Below, in pieces: positions 18,332-27,156 of a DNA stretch of 64,000 nucleotides. The stretch is from Methylophaga sp. OBS1 (GTDB lineage: Bacteria; Pseudomonadota; Gammaproteobacteria; Nitrosococcales; Methylophagaceae), in assembly GCF_026319365.1 (NCBI RefSeq), contig NZ_JAPDMS010000001.1:1242456-1306455 (forward strand). Reading direction: 5' to 3'. Below the pieces are notes generated by a model. It saw only the letters and a list, made by a program, of their open reading frames with translations, did no database searches and had not been told where the DNA came from. The translations under genes and the position numbers were made by a program. Position 1 is the stretch's first letter; each line of letters opens with the position of its first letter.

Positions 18332-20488
18332 TCAAGCAGATGGAATTGAATGTTTTTTATGCTTTTTATGACGGTAAACCATCACAGCGGGCAATATCAC
18401 GATCAACAAGCCCAACAGCAACAACAGCAATGGCCATACTGTCGGCCTGTTCCATTCATCCTGTAATTGTTGCCGCAGTTCTGTATCCAGACGGCGGTAT
18501 TTCAGGGTGTTATTGGCCATCAGGTTAGGCTTGATGTTGTGATTCCATGCATGATAGAGCGTAAACATTTTAGGGTGAAATCCCCACACCCACGGTGCAT
18601 CCTCTCGAGCGATATCGGCCATGCGCTGAATAATCTTTAATCGCTCATCACTGTTGGGCATCACCCGCATTGACTCAAACAGCTTATCAAAGGCTTCATT
18701 TTTGTAGTTGGCTGCATTTTCCCCTTTCGTCTCAACTTTACCGTTTGGGCCATAGAGTAGAAACAGGAAGTTCTCAGGATCAGGATAATCCGCATTCCAG
18801 CCCCACTGGAAAATCTGGGCGCGACCACGACGCATTTTATCCTGAAAACGGTTGTAGTCGGTGCTGCGGATCACCAACTGCACGTTGAGTTTGCGGAACT
18901 GTTTACGTAACCAGTCCAGTTGCGCTTTACTATCGGGGCCACTGGCCGGCACATCGAAATAGAGGACTAACGGCTCACCGGTCTCGGCATCACGCCCTCT
19001 GGGATAGCCTGCCTCGGCCAGCAGTTTTTTTGCCTCATCAAGAGACTTTCTCACCGCCTCTCCATCCTGCCATTCATAAACATACGGGTTGATGCCGGCT
19101 TCACCCTCTACGTAACCAAATATACCCGGCGGCACAGGCCCCTGTGCCGGTATGCCCCGACCGTTGGCAAATATCGATATATATTCCTCATGGTCAATAG
19201 CGATGGAAATGGCGCGTCTGAGCTTTTTCGCTTTCTCACTATAACCGCCTACGACCGGGTCCAGCATGTTGAAGCCCATATAGAAGGTCGAGGTGCCGAC
19301 AGCCGTTTCCAGTTGTATGCCCTTCACTTTCATTGCATCACTGAGGCCGAACTCACCGGCAGAAGACACCTGTACAGCCTGATCAAAGCTGTCGGAACTG
19401 ATGCCACTGACATCATAATAACCCTGAATAAATTTACCCCAGTAGGACGTGTTTTCCTTTTCCAGAGTGAAAACGATTTGGTCAATAAGGGGCAGTGGCT
19501 TGCCAGCATCATCCAGGAGACCGGCTTCGGCATCGCCAGGGTCGCCTTCCGTGGGATAAAACTCGCCATGGAAATTCGGATTTTTACTGAGCACCATTCG
19601 CCGGTTGGGATCATTTTCCGTCATGTAGAAGGGACCGGTGCCGACTGGATACCAGTCAATCGTGATGTTTTTATCGATCAGTCCGGGCTGAGCGTAGAAT
19701 TGTTCCGCTTCCCAGGGAATCGGGGCAAAAAAAGGCATCGCCAGCCAGAAGCGGAGCTGGGGATATTTGCCATAGACCTTAATCTGGTAAGTATAGTCAT
19801 CAATGACGTTAACCCCTTCAAGTGCCAGTGCTTGAAGGTCGATAGGCCGCCCCTGCTGACGGAGTTCACGAAGCTTGTCAGCAAAATCGTTGAGCCCGAC
19901 GATATGTTCTCCCATCAGACCCAGAATCGGCGAGTGGATCTCGGGATGGGCCAGGCGTTTGATTTGGTAAACAAAATCATCGGCTTTCAACTCACGCGTA
20001 TCAGTTTGTTCAAAATCAGCCAGCTTCTCGACCTCGTCAAGTTGTTCCTGCGTCAAAGCGTGATACAGAAAATCACCCTGTTCATCGCGGACAAATGCCG
20101 GATGAGGCTGGTAATAGATCCCGCTTTTGAGCGGAATCGTGTAAACACTGTAGGCAATATTGTCACTGTCTTCTGCTACCGGCTCGTTATTTTCATCCAG
20201 ATAAGTCACTTGCGGCATAGCATCTGCAACCAGCGGCTCCAGCTGATAAGGACGTTTAAGATAATGATACTGATACGGTGGCTCATAAATCTGACCGGTG
20301 ATGGCGATTTCATTGGCACTGTATGAGCGGGCCGGGTCAAGGTGTTTGGGTCGAAGCGAAAAGGAAGTATAGAGGGTATCCAGCTCAGCATTCTGATCCG
20401 GGTAGGGTGAGTTGACCGCACCGAATTCACAGGCGGACACAACAAGCAGCGACAGACAAACCAGCAGATATCTCAGTTTCATTCTCAC
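18332..20488 (-). CDS. Orphan family-5 (peptide/oligopeptide) substrate-binding lipoprotein with C-terminal membrane span
   Basis: Resembles OppA/DppA-type binding proteins. A lipobox LVVSAC places a lipidated cysteine near residue 20. The 718-residue length is larger than usual (about 530-600). Typical pieces are SFSLRPKHLDPARSYSANE, the YPVGTGPFYM region and RGRAQIFQWGWNADYPDPENFLFLLYG. The last 35 residues hold a hydrophobic span (near 685-706) followed by a basic tail YRHKKHKKH, so the protein seems anchored at both ends. No permease or ATPase gene is adjacent, and fabI diverges upstream. It may therefore work with a distant transporter or have another role. Confidence 0.8.
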   Translation of the reverse strand: MRMKLRYLLVCLSLLVVSACEFGAVNSPYPDQNAELDTLYTSFSLRPKHLDPARSYSANEIAITGQIYEPPYQYHYLKRPYQLEPLVADAMPQVTYLDENNEPVAEDSDNIAYSVYTIPLKSGIYYQPHPAFVRDEQGDFLYHALTQEQLDEVEKLADFEQTDTRELKADDFVYQIKRLAHPEIHSPILGLMGEHIVGLNDFADKLRELRQQGRPIDLQALALEGVNVIDDYTYQIKVYGKYPQLRFWLAMPFFAPIPWEAEQFYAQPGLIDKNITIDWYPVGTGPFYMTENDPNRRMVLSKNPNFHGEFYPTEGDPGDAEAGLLDDAGKPLPLIDQIVFTLEKENTSYWGKFIQGYYDVSGISSDSFDQAVQVSSAGEFGLSDAMKVKGIQLETAVGTSTFYMGFNMLDPVVGGYSEKAKKLRRAISIAIDHEEYISIFANGRGIPAQGPVPPGIFGYVEGEAGINPYVYEWQDGEAVRKSLDEAKKLLAEAGYPRGRDAETGEPLVLYFDVPASGPDSKAQLDWLRKQFRKLNVQLVIRSTDYNRFQDKMRRGRAQIFQWGWNADYPDPENFLFLLYGPNGKVETKGENAANYKNEAFDKLFESMRVMPNSDERLKIIQRMADIAREDAPWVWGFHPKMFTLYHAWNHNIKPNLMANNTLKYRRLDTELRQQLQDEWNRPTVWPLLLLLLGLLIVILPAVMVYRHKKHKKHSIPSA

Positions 20489-20560
20489 AACGTCAAAATT
20501 GGAACCAGATGTGTGACCAAGATTATCACGAGTTTACTGCGCGGTCGCCCTTCCCGTTGG

Positions 20561-20569
20561 TGATAAAAT
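20561..20569 (+). promoter_or_regulatory. Candidate extended -10 promoter of fabI
   Basis: TGATAAAAT fits an extended -10 (TGn plus TAAAAT, 5 of 6 matches), 43 bases before the fabI start. No clear -35 hexamer is present, which extended -10 promoters tolerate. Confidence 0.45.
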
Positions 20570-20611
20570 CAGGTAAGTTATCCCGCTTTATCCGCAGTTT
20601 AGGAGAGACTT

Positions 20612-21400
20612 ATGGGTTTCCTGCAAGGCAAACGCGTGTTAATTGTGGGCGTTGCCAGCCCGCGCTCTATCGCCTCCGGCATTGCACATGCCATGGCCAA
20701 ACAAGGGGCTGAACTGGCCTTTACCTATCAAAATGACAAGCTCAAATCCCGCGTTGAAAAAATTGCTGAAGAATGTGGCGCCGACCCGGCAATGGTCTTT
20801 CCCTGCGATGTCAGCAGCGATGACCAGATTCAGGCGGTCTTCGACGATCTGAACAAACATTGGGATGGTCTCGATACCATCGTTCATTCAGTCGCCTTTG
20901 CGCCACGTGAACAATTACAGGGCAGCTTTGTTGACAGCGTCACCCGCGAGGGTTTCTCCATGGCCAACGATATCAGTGCCTATAGCTTTGCTGCACTGGC
21001 CAAGGCCGGTAAACCGATGATGGCTGACCGTAACGGTTCTATGCTGACACTGAGCTATCTGGGCGCTGAACGTGCGATTGATAACTATAACGTCATGGGC
21101 GTCGCTAAAGCCGCACTGGAAGCGACTGTCCGTTACATGGCCTACTCACTGGGCGAAGAAGGCATTCGCGTGAACGCCGTTTCTGCGGGTCCTATCAAAA
21201 CCCTGGCGGCCGCCGGTATCGGCGATTTCGGCAAAATGCTGGCTTATGGTGAGCGTAACTCTCCGCTCCGTCGTAACGTCACCATTGAAGAAGTCGGTAA
21301 TGTCGCTGCCTTCCTCTGCTCCGATCTGGCGTCAGGGGTCACCGGCGAAATTACTTATGTGGATGCGGGTTACAACATCGTCGGCATCGGCGATAAGTAG
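20612..21400 (+). CDS. fabI: Enoyl-[acyl-carrier-protein] reductase (NADH)
   Basis: Last reduction step of each fatty acid elongation cycle and the classic triclosan target. The 262-residue short-chain dehydrogenase has the nucleotide loop [14 protein letters not shown], the [23 protein letters not shown] region with the Tyr-X6-Lys pair, and the C-terminal [15 protein letters not shown]. The start ATG has GGAGAG upstream. It is divergent from the binding-protein gene and is followed by its own hairpin terminator. Proximity of fabI, ppiD and hupB is common in this class. Confidence 0.97.
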   Translation: MGFLQGKRVLIVGVASPRSIASGIAHAMAKQGAELAFTYQNDKLKSRVEKIAEECGADPAMVFPCDVSSDDQIQAVFDDLNKHWDGLDTIVHSVAFAPREQLQGSFVDSVTREGFSMANDISAYSFAALAKAGKPMMADRNGSMLTLSYLGAERAIDNYNVMGVAKAALEATVRYMAYSLGEEGIRVNAVSAGPIKTLAAAGIGDFGKMLAYGERNSPLRRNVTIEEVGNVAAFLCSDLASGVTGEITYVDAGYNIVGIGDK

Positions 21401-21427
21401 AACGCCAGCAATCTGCTAATATTCACG

Positions 21428-21458
21428 ACAGGGCATTTTATATGCCCTGTTTTGTTTT
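21428..21458 (+). terminator. Rho-independent terminator after fabI
   Basis: A 9-bp stem ACAGGGCAT/ATGCCCTGT with a 5-base loop is followed by TTTGTTTT. It ends only 17 bases before the next start codon, so the symporter depends on read-through or a promoter inside this short gap. Confidence 0.8.
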
Positions 21459-21475
21459 CAGCGCGGGGAAATCCA

Positions 21476-22678
21476 ATGTCGCACTTTCATGCCCTGGTTC
21501 TGTTGGGCTTTATCATTGCCGGTGCGGTTATCGGCGTTTTTTATGGCTGGTATGCCGGTGAAGCCGCCATGGCTGTTGCTTGGTTGGGCAGCCTTTTCCT
21601 CAACGCGCTGAAGATGACCATCATTCCCCTGATCATTGCCTCTGTCGTCAGTGGTATTGGCAGTCTTGGTGATATCCGGCAGTTGGGGAAGCTGGGGGGC
21701 TATACGATGGTCTACTATCTGTCGACCACAGCACTGGCGGTTTTTGTCGGTCTTCTGGTCGTAAACTGGATTCAACCCGGCGCTGGCATTCAACTGACAC
21801 AGACTGCTGTGCCGGAACATATTCTGTCGAAACAGGACACGGGTATCAGTGATATCTTCCTGTCACTCATCTCCCCCAATCTGTTTGCTGCTGCCAGTCA
21901 GACAGAGTTATTGCCACTCATCGTCTTTGCCATCCTGTTTGCGATGGCACTCACCACTATCGGTGATAGATCCAAACCCGTGTTTGCGGTATTCGATGGT
22001 ATCAATGAAGCCATGATGAAGCTGGTAATCTGGATTATGCATTTTGCCCCGGTTGGCATATTCGCGCTGATTGCCGCCCGCCTGGGAAGTACCGGGGGCG
22101 GCGAACAGTTTATGGCAGAAATCAGCGCGGTAGGCATGCATGTCGTGACGGTACTGACCGGCCTGCTGCTTCACGCAATTATATTATTTTGTATCCTTTA
22201 TTTTGTCGCCCACCGCGGTATGGATTACCTGTTAGGTATGGCCAGGGCACTGGTCACGGGCTTTGGTACCGCCAGTTCCTCAGCCACCCTGCCGCTGACC
22301 ATGGAATGTGCTCGTGAAAACAAGGTCAGTCCCAAAGCGGTTAAATTTGTTTTACCTCTGGGGGCGACTATCAATATGGATGGCACCGCCTTATACGAAG
22401 CGGCAGCGGTCATGTTTATCGCCCAGGCCTATGGCATCGAACTCACGCTGATGCAGCAGGGACTTGTCTTTATTACTGCGACACTGGCTGCAATCGGTGC
22501 TGCAGGCATCCCTGAAGCCGGTCTGGTAACGATGGTGATTGTGTTGACTGCGGTCGGGCTGCCACTCGAAGGTATCGCGCTGCTGCTGGCTGTGGACTGG
22601 TTCCTGGATCGTTTCCGCACCACCGTCAATATCTGGGGTGACAGTGTCGGTGCTGCCGTTATTGCCAGGCTGACATAA
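21476..22678 (+). CDS. Dicarboxylate/amino acid:cation symporter (DAACS family)
   Basis: Inner-membrane transporter of the GltP/DctA family that takes up dicarboxylates or acidic amino acids with sodium or protons. The 400-residue protein has about eight spans, the serine-rich reentrant loop GTASSSATLPLTMEC, and the substrate/cation motif NMDGTALYEAAAV, followed by AIGAAGIPEAGLV. An upstream TTG at 21452 overlaps the fabI terminator. The ATG at 21476 has a GGGGAAA ribosome site and is preferred. The specific substrate cannot be read from sequence. Confidence 0.88.
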   Translation: MSHFHALVLLGFIIAGAVIGVFYGWYAGEAAMAVAWLGSLFLNALKMTIIPLIIASVVSGIGSLGDIRQLGKLGGYTMVYYLSTTALAVFVGLLVVNWIQPGAGIQLTQTAVPEHILSKQDTGISDIFLSLISPNLFAAASQTELLPLIVFAILFAMALTTIGDRSKPVFAVFDGINEAMMKLVIWIMHFAPVGIFALIAARLGSTGGGEQFMAEISAVGMHVVTVLTGLLLHAIILFCILYFVAHRGMDYLLGMARALVTGFGTASSSATLPLTMECARENKVSPKAVKFVLPLGATINMDGTALYEAAAVMFIAQAYGIELTLMQQGLVFITATLAAIGAAGIPEAGLVTMVIVLTAVGLPLEGIALLLAVDWFLDRFRTTVNIWGDSVGAAVIARLT

Positions 22679-22703
22679 AAAAAGCGCCCGAAGGCGCTTT
22701 TTT
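22678..22703. terminator. Bidirectional terminator between symporter and ppiD
   Basis: The hairpin AAAGCGCC-CGAA-GGCGCTTT is flanked by runs of A and T on both sides, so it can stop transcripts from both convergent genes. It begins within the symporter stop codon. Confidence 0.88.
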
Positions 22704-22718
22704 CTGTCTGCTTAAAAT

Positions 22719-24602
22719 CTATCTCAGACTTTTATCCCGAATCTCAATATCGGCGTCTGCTCGCAGACTGGCAATGAATGCCTGCAGTTCAGCGTTGGAC
22801 ATCATTTGCTGTAACTGCTCTTGTATGGACTGTCTTTCTTCAGCCTCAACATCCGCAGTCTGACCGTTTTGAACATCAGTCAGCTTGATCACAACGTAAT
22901 TGCCATTATCCGCTGTAAAGCCGGTGTATTGGGCCTGAGACTCAGGCTTTTGCATTTCAAACGCGCGTTGCAGAATCTGTTGACTGACTGCCTCGCTGTC
23001 ACGGCCATAAAAAGCTGCGGGCTGCCAGCTTTCCAACAACGTCTGCGCCTCGGCACCCGTTTTCAACTCAGCCACGATGGCTTCACCTTTTTCACGGGCA
23101 AACTGGCTGGCTTCATCAAATAACAGCTGTTGTTCTATGGCAGGTTTAACAGATTCAAATGGCAACACACTCTCTGGAATGTGTTTGTTCTTATGGATCA
23201 CCACAAGATGCGTATCCGATAGCTCAATCACAGCGCTGTTCAGTTCGTTTTGCAGCACATCCTCACTGAAAGCGGCTTCTACTACTTTGGCTTCGCTGCT
23301 TATGCCTGACTCGGTACCACCGCGAGTAAACAGCGGCGTAGTTTGAATCTCAAGCCCGAGTTCTTCGGCTGCCACATCAAGGCTATCCGGGTTTTCAAAA
23401 CTCAGGTTAGCGAGTTGTTCAGCTTTATCATAAAATTGAGCTTCAGCCTGTTGACTGCGGTAGCGTTGCTCAACTTCAGTACGGACGTCACTGAAGTCCT
23501 GTACTTCTGGTGATTCCACACCGGTCAATTTAATCAGGTGATAACCGAACTCCGTCTGTACCGGCTCACTGATATCGCCCACATTTTCCAGTGCAAAAGC
23601 TGCTTCTTCGAAAGCAGGCTCCATCACATCAGGGCCGAAATAGCCAAGGTCGCCGCCTTGAGCTGCCGAACCCGTGTCTTGCGACTCAGCTTTGGCAAGC
23701 GTTCCAAAATCTTCACCCTGTTGGAGTCGCTCAGCAATCTTTTCAATCTCTGCGAGCGCCTGTTCGTCGTCACCTTCGATCAGGATGTGACTGACACGAC
23801 GTTGTTCGGGTCCCACAAACTGAGATTCGTTATCGACATAGAATTGCTGTAATGCTTCTTCATCAACCGTAATAGTGTCAGCAATACTGTCTATGTTGAG
23901 TTCAACATAATTCACTCTGACCTGCTCGGGTGCGGTGTATGCCGTTTTGTTGTTGTCATAGTATGCACGGACAGCTTCATCATCGATGCTGACTTTATCA
24001 ACATAGTTCTGAAGCGGCACCACCCCGTAAGCAATTTCACGTTGCTGCTTTTCCAGTTCCAGCACTCTATCCAGTTGCACCGGCGTTACGATAGCTGAGC
24101 GCTGAATATTCCGGGTCAGTTCCTGGGTCAGCAAATCATTGCGGAGCTGGGCTTCAAAACTGGCAGGACTGTAACCCACACGGGCCAGCATCATCGCATA
24201 GTAATCAGGGTCAAACTGGCCATCACGCTGAAACGCCGGGTTGGAACGGATCATTTCTGAGACTGAGGCATCATTGACTGTTTGTCCCAGCTTTTGACTG
24301 GCCTCATGCAGTAATCGCTGTTCAATCAAGCCGTCAAGAATGTTCCGTTTGACAGCTGCCCCTTCAAACATCGCCGGATCAAACTGTTCACCCAGGACGT
24401 TACGCATCTGGTCACGATACTGCTGCAGGGACTGCTGGAGTTCTGTCTGGTTGATTTCATGGCCGTTGACTTCTGCGACAACAACGTCGGATGCACCGGT
24501 CATGTAGGAGTTTACCCCCCACAAAGCAAACGGAATACTAATCAGACCGACAATGAACCAGGCAATCCATCCCTGGGCGCGATCACGAATGTAATGCAAC
24601 AT
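22719..24602 (-). CDS. ppiD: Periplasmic folding chaperone PpiD (SurA/parvulin-like)
   Basis: Membrane-anchored chaperone near the Sec translocon that helps outer-membrane and periplasmic proteins fold. The 627-residue protein starts with a single span (WIAWFIVGLISIPFALWGV, residues 12-30), then a SurA_N-like region. A parvulin domain at about 265-360 has RRVSHILIEG and GGDLGYFGPDVMEPAFEEAAF, and a second degenerate PpiC-like region lies further on. Length matches E. coli PpiD (623). It lies downstream of hupB and the tRNA pair and is separated from them by a terminator. Confidence 0.92.
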   Translation of the reverse strand: MLHYIRDRAQGWIAWFIVGLISIPFALWGVNSYMTGASDVVVAEVNGHEINQTELQQSLQQYRDQMRNVLGEQFDPAMFEGAAVKRNILDGLIEQRLLHEASQKLGQTVNDASVSEMIRSNPAFQRDGQFDPDYYAMMLARVGYSPASFEAQLRNDLLTQELTRNIQRSAIVTPVQLDRVLELEKQQREIAYGVVPLQNYVDKVSIDDEAVRAYYDNNKTAYTAPEQVRVNYVELNIDSIADTITVDEEALQQFYVDNESQFVGPEQRRVSHILIEGDDEQALAEIEKIAERLQQGEDFGTLAKAESQDTGSAAQGGDLGYFGPDVMEPAFEEAAFALENVGDISEPVQTEFGYHLIKLTGVESPEVQDFSDVRTEVEQRYRSQQAEAQFYDKAEQLANLSFENPDSLDVAAEELGLEIQTTPLFTRGGTESGISSEAKVVEAAFSEDVLQNELNSAVIELSDTHLVVIHKNKHIPESVLPFESVKPAIEQQLLFDEASQFAREKGEAIVAELKTGAEAQTLLESWQPAAFYGRDSEAVSQQILQRAFEMQKPESQAQYTGFTADNGNYVVIKLTDVQNGQTADVEAEERQSIQEQLQQMMSNAELQAFIASLRADADIEIRDKSLR

Positions 24603-24657
24603 GGAAGAAAACCTTCATATCTGTAGTTATAAAAATGGATAGTCTAAACCATCAGGC

Positions 24658-24690
24658 AAAAAAAAAGGCGCATAAAATGCGCCCTTTTTC
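24658..24690 (-). terminator. Terminator of the hupB/tRNA-Val/tRNA-Asp unit
   Basis: On the minus strand the stem GGCGCAT-TTT-ATGCGCC is followed by nine T residues. It lies just 3' of tRNA-Asp and so closes that transcription unit before ppiD. Confidence 0.85.
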
Positions 24691-24695
24691 GTACT

Positions 24696-24772
24696 TGGCG
24701 GAGCGGACGGGACTCGAACCCGCGACCCCCGGCGTGACAGGCCGGTATTCTAACCAGCTGAACTACCGCTCC
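24696..24772 (-). tRNA. tRNA-Asp (anticodon GTC)
   Basis: A 77-nt cloverleaf read on the minus strand, with encoded CCA. The acceptor GGAGCGG pairs with CCGCTCC. The anticodon GTC is at 24736-24738, and the T-arm contains GGTTCGAGTCC. Confidence 0.97.
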
Positions 24773-24781
24773 AAGAATTCC

Positions 24782-24857
24782 TGGTGGGTGCTGAGGGGAT
24801 CGAACCCCCGACCCTCGCCTTGTAAGGGCGATGCTCTCCCAGCTGAGCTAAGCACCC
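24782..24857 (-). tRNA. tRNA-Val (anticodon TAC)
   Basis: A 76-nt cloverleaf with encoded CCA. The acceptor GGGTGCT pairs with AGCACCC. The anticodon TAC is at 24822-24824. It lies 12 bases after the hupB stop and 9 bases before tRNA-Asp, so it is likely processed from a hupB-tRNA transcript. Confidence 0.97.
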
Positions 24858-24869
24858 CAAGAAAAAAGA

Positions 24870-25142
24870 CTAGTTTACAGCATCCTTGAGTGCTTTACCA
24901 GCTTTGAAAGCAGGAATTTTAGCCGCAGCGATTTTGATTTCTTCGCCGGTACGTGGGTTACGGCCAGTACGTGCAGCGCGCTCACGAACAGAGAAAGTAC
25001 CGAAGCCAACCAGCGTGACCTGGTCGCCTTTGCTCAGCGCTTTAGTGACAGCTGATGTCATGCCATCAACAGCTTGGGCGGCTTTTGCTTTAGAGATGTC
25101 TGCAGCTGCAGCAACTGCATCGATGAGTTCAGATTTATTCAC
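24870..25142 (-). CDS. hupB: DNA-binding protein HU-beta
   Basis: Small histone-like protein that bends and compacts DNA. The 90-residue sequence starts [21 protein letters not shown] and has the DNA-arm signature [21 protein letters not shown], followed by [19 protein letters not shown]. It is preceded by a recognisable promoter and followed closely by two tRNA genes. The usual upstream neighbour lon is not here; rsmA lies upstream instead. Confidence 0.97.
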   Translation of the reverse strand: MNKSELIDAVAAAADISKAKAAQAVDGMTSAVTKALSKGDQVTLVGFGTFSVRERAARTGRNPRTGEEIKIAAAKIPAFKAGKALKDAVN

Positions 25143-25230
25143 AGCTTAATTCCTCATATCGTTATTGATCGTTATGTCGTCCAAATGCCGGATTCGCTGC
25201 TACCTGGCTCAGCGAGACCGGACTGTGTGT

Positions 25231-25259
25231 ATCTAACTACAGCAAAATTAGCGTGTCAA
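25231..25259 (-). promoter_or_regulatory. Candidate sigma70 promoter of hupB
   Basis: On the minus strand TTGACA (25254-25259) is separated by 17 bases from TTAGAT (25231-25236), about 90 bases before the hupB start. The -35 is perfect and the -10 is weak (3 of 6). Confidence 0.5.
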
Positions 25260-25352
25260 GACAACGGATCACTGTTTGTAAATAGATTTTATCGGGCTTC
25301 AGCCGGAATCTTCGGCATAAGGTTGACAATCTGATTCAGGCCATGAATATTG

Positions 25353-26156
25353 TCAGGTTGCCTGTTTCTGTTCCAGGCGACGCGCCATTGCCACATATTG
25401 TTCAATGGTGACTGTCTCGGGACGTTGTTCCGGTTTGACCCCCACCTGCTCCAGGTCAGCCAAAGATAGTAGTTTTTTCAATGTGTTAGCGATCGTCTTG
25501 CGGCGCTGGCTAAACGCGACCGTGACCAGCTTATTCAGCCAATCCCTATCCACATCGCCGCCTTTCTTTTGTGACAGAGGTTGCAGATAAATAATCGCAG
25601 ATTCGACTTTGGGAGGGGGGTCAAAGGCTTCAGGCGGTACGATGAACATTTGCTCTGCGTAGCATTGATGCTGCAGCATAATACTCAAACGACCATACTG
25701 CTTTGAACCCGGTGAAGCGCAGATGCGCTCAACAACTTCGCGTTGCAGCATAAAGCACATATCCTCAATACACGCGGATTGCTCGATAAGATGGAATAAC
25801 AGCGGGGTTGTAATGTTATAAGGCAGGTTACCGATCACCCGCAGCTTTTCATCATTCTGCTGCAGTTGTTGATAGTCGAATTTAAGGGCATCAGCTTCAT
25901 AAATTGTCAGATGCGGTTGGCCAGCGAACTGCTGTTTCAGCAACGGTACCAGATCCCGATCCAGTTCAACCACATCCAGATGGTCACAACGGCTCAGCAG
26001 TGGTTTGGTCAGCGCCCCGCGACCAGGGCCAATTTCTACCAGATGTTCCCCCTTATCGGGGCTGATAACCTCGATAATTGCTTCAATAATGGCCTGATCA
26101 TGAAGAAAGTTCTGGCCAAAACGTTTGCGCGCCCGAGGGTAGTGAGATTCAGTCAT
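25353..26156 (-). CDS. rsmA: 16S rRNA (adenine1518/1519-N6)-dimethyltransferase
   Basis: KsgA enzyme; dimethylates two adenosines in the 3' hairpin of 16S rRNA during small-subunit assembly. The 267-residue protein begins MTESHYPRARKRFGQNFLHD, the family N-terminus. It has the SAM loop VEIGPGRGALT, VVELDRDL and the catalytic NLPYNITTPLLF. The reading frame is open 40 codons further upstream into pdxA, but those residues are unrelated to the family. The ATG at 26156 follows the pdxA stop by 1 base, so the two are coupled. Confidence 0.95.
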   Translation of the reverse strand: MTESHYPRARKRFGQNFLHDQAIIEAIIEVISPDKGEHLVEIGPGRGALTKPLLSRCDHLDVVELDRDLVPLLKQQFAGQPHLTIYEADALKFDYQQLQQNDEKLRVIGNLPYNITTPLLFHLIEQSACIEDMCFMLQREVVERICASPGSKQYGRLSIMLQHQCYAEQMFIVPPEAFDPPPKVESAIIYLQPLSQKKGGDVDRDWLNKLVTVAFSQRRKTIANTLKKLLSLADLEQVGVKPEQRPETVTIEQYVAMARRLEQKQAT

Positions 26157-26157
26157 A

Positions 26158-27156
26158 TTATTTGTCTTGGGATTGCTGGCTGTCAGCCATTTCGAGCGCC
26201 ATGTCGATGGCGGCCTGCAGGCTGGATGCAGACGCTTTACCGGTCGCAGCCAGATCAAGTGCCGTACCGTGATCAACGGAGGTACGGATAAAGGGCAAGC
26301 CCAGCGTCACATTTACAGCGCGACCAAAGCCATGATGCTTGAGCACCGGTAGCCCTTGATCATGAAACATCGCCAGCACCACATCATAGTCTTTCAACCT
26401 ATCCTGATTGAAAATGGTATCTGCCGGCCAGGCACCGCTGACTGCAAGCCCTTCAGACTGACAGGCATCAATGACCGGCTGTATGGTGTCTATTTCTTCA
26501 TGTCCCAGATGACCGCCTTCACCAGCATGGGGGTTGAGCCCGCAAACAGCGATTCGGGGCTTGTTCAGACCAAACTGACGCTTGAGTGAGTCATTGGTAA
26601 TATGCAGAATCTGCTGCAGGCTGTCACGGGTGATAGCATCGCTCACCGCTGCCAACGGTAAATGCGTTGTCGCCAGTGCCACTCTCAAATCACCCGTCGC
26701 CAGCATCATCACCACCTTAGCGACACCCGCACCATCAGCAAAAAACTCGGTGTGACCACTGAAGCTGTGACCGGCATCGTTTATGACGCCCTTATGAACT
26801 GGCGCCGTCACAATCGCATCGAATTCACCACTGATGCTTTTATCGAGTGCCAGCTGCAACATGGCAAGCACATAGCTGCTGTTGGCTGGATTAAGCTCGC
26901 CGGCAGTAACCGGCTGACTTAACTGGACAGGGAGGTAGTACAGACTTCCGGGTTCGGCTATGGCCGCAGGCTGATTCAGATCGGCCTCAATCAGCTTTAA
27001 CGGCAGATTTAGCTGCTGTGCTCTTTGCTGCAACAGCGACGGATCAGCCAGGACAATCAATTGCGCCTGTTGCCGGGTCTGCGCCAGTTGAACAGCGAGG
27101 TCAGGGCCTATGCCAGCAGGTTCACCACTGGTGAGTGCTATACGCCTTATCACCAT
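26158..27156 (-). CDS. pdxA: 4-hydroxythreonine-4-phosphate dehydrogenase
   Basis: Oxidises 4-phosphohydroxythreonine in the DXP-dependent route to pyridoxal phosphate. The 332-residue protein starts RIALTSGEPAGIGPDLAV. It has the metal-binding histidines in FSGHTEFFAD and FHDQGLPVLKHHGF, CGLNPHAGEGGHLG, and the C-terminal TSVDHGTALDLAATGKA. Its start codon overlaps the surA stop by one base. Confidence 0.96.
   Translation of the reverse strand: MVIRRIALTSGEPAGIGPDLAVQLAQTRQQAQLIVLADPSLLQQRAQQLNLPLKLIEADLNQPAAIAEPGSLYYLPVQLSQPVTAGELNPANSSYVLAMLQLALDKSISGEFDAIVTAPVHKGVINDAGHSFSGHTEFFADGAGVAKVVMMLATGDLRVALATTHLPLAAVSDAITRDSLQQILHITNDSLKRQFGLNKPRIAVCGLNPHAGEGGHLGHEEIDTIQPVIDACQSEGLAVSGAWPADTIFNQDRLKDYDVVLAMFHDQGLPVLKHHGFGRAVNVTLGLPFIRTSVDHGTALDLAATGKASASSLQAAIDMALEMADSQQSQDK

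Noticed and set aside
19190..20326. Plus-strand ORF of 378 codons
   Set aside because: It lies antisense to the binding-protein gene. The composition is that of a mirrored frame and no domain or ribosome site supports it.
24635..24889. Plus-strand ORF across the tRNA-Asp and tRNA-Val genes (contains GLEPATPGV-like text)
   Set aside because: This is the familiar spurious peptide produced by translating antisense tRNA genes.
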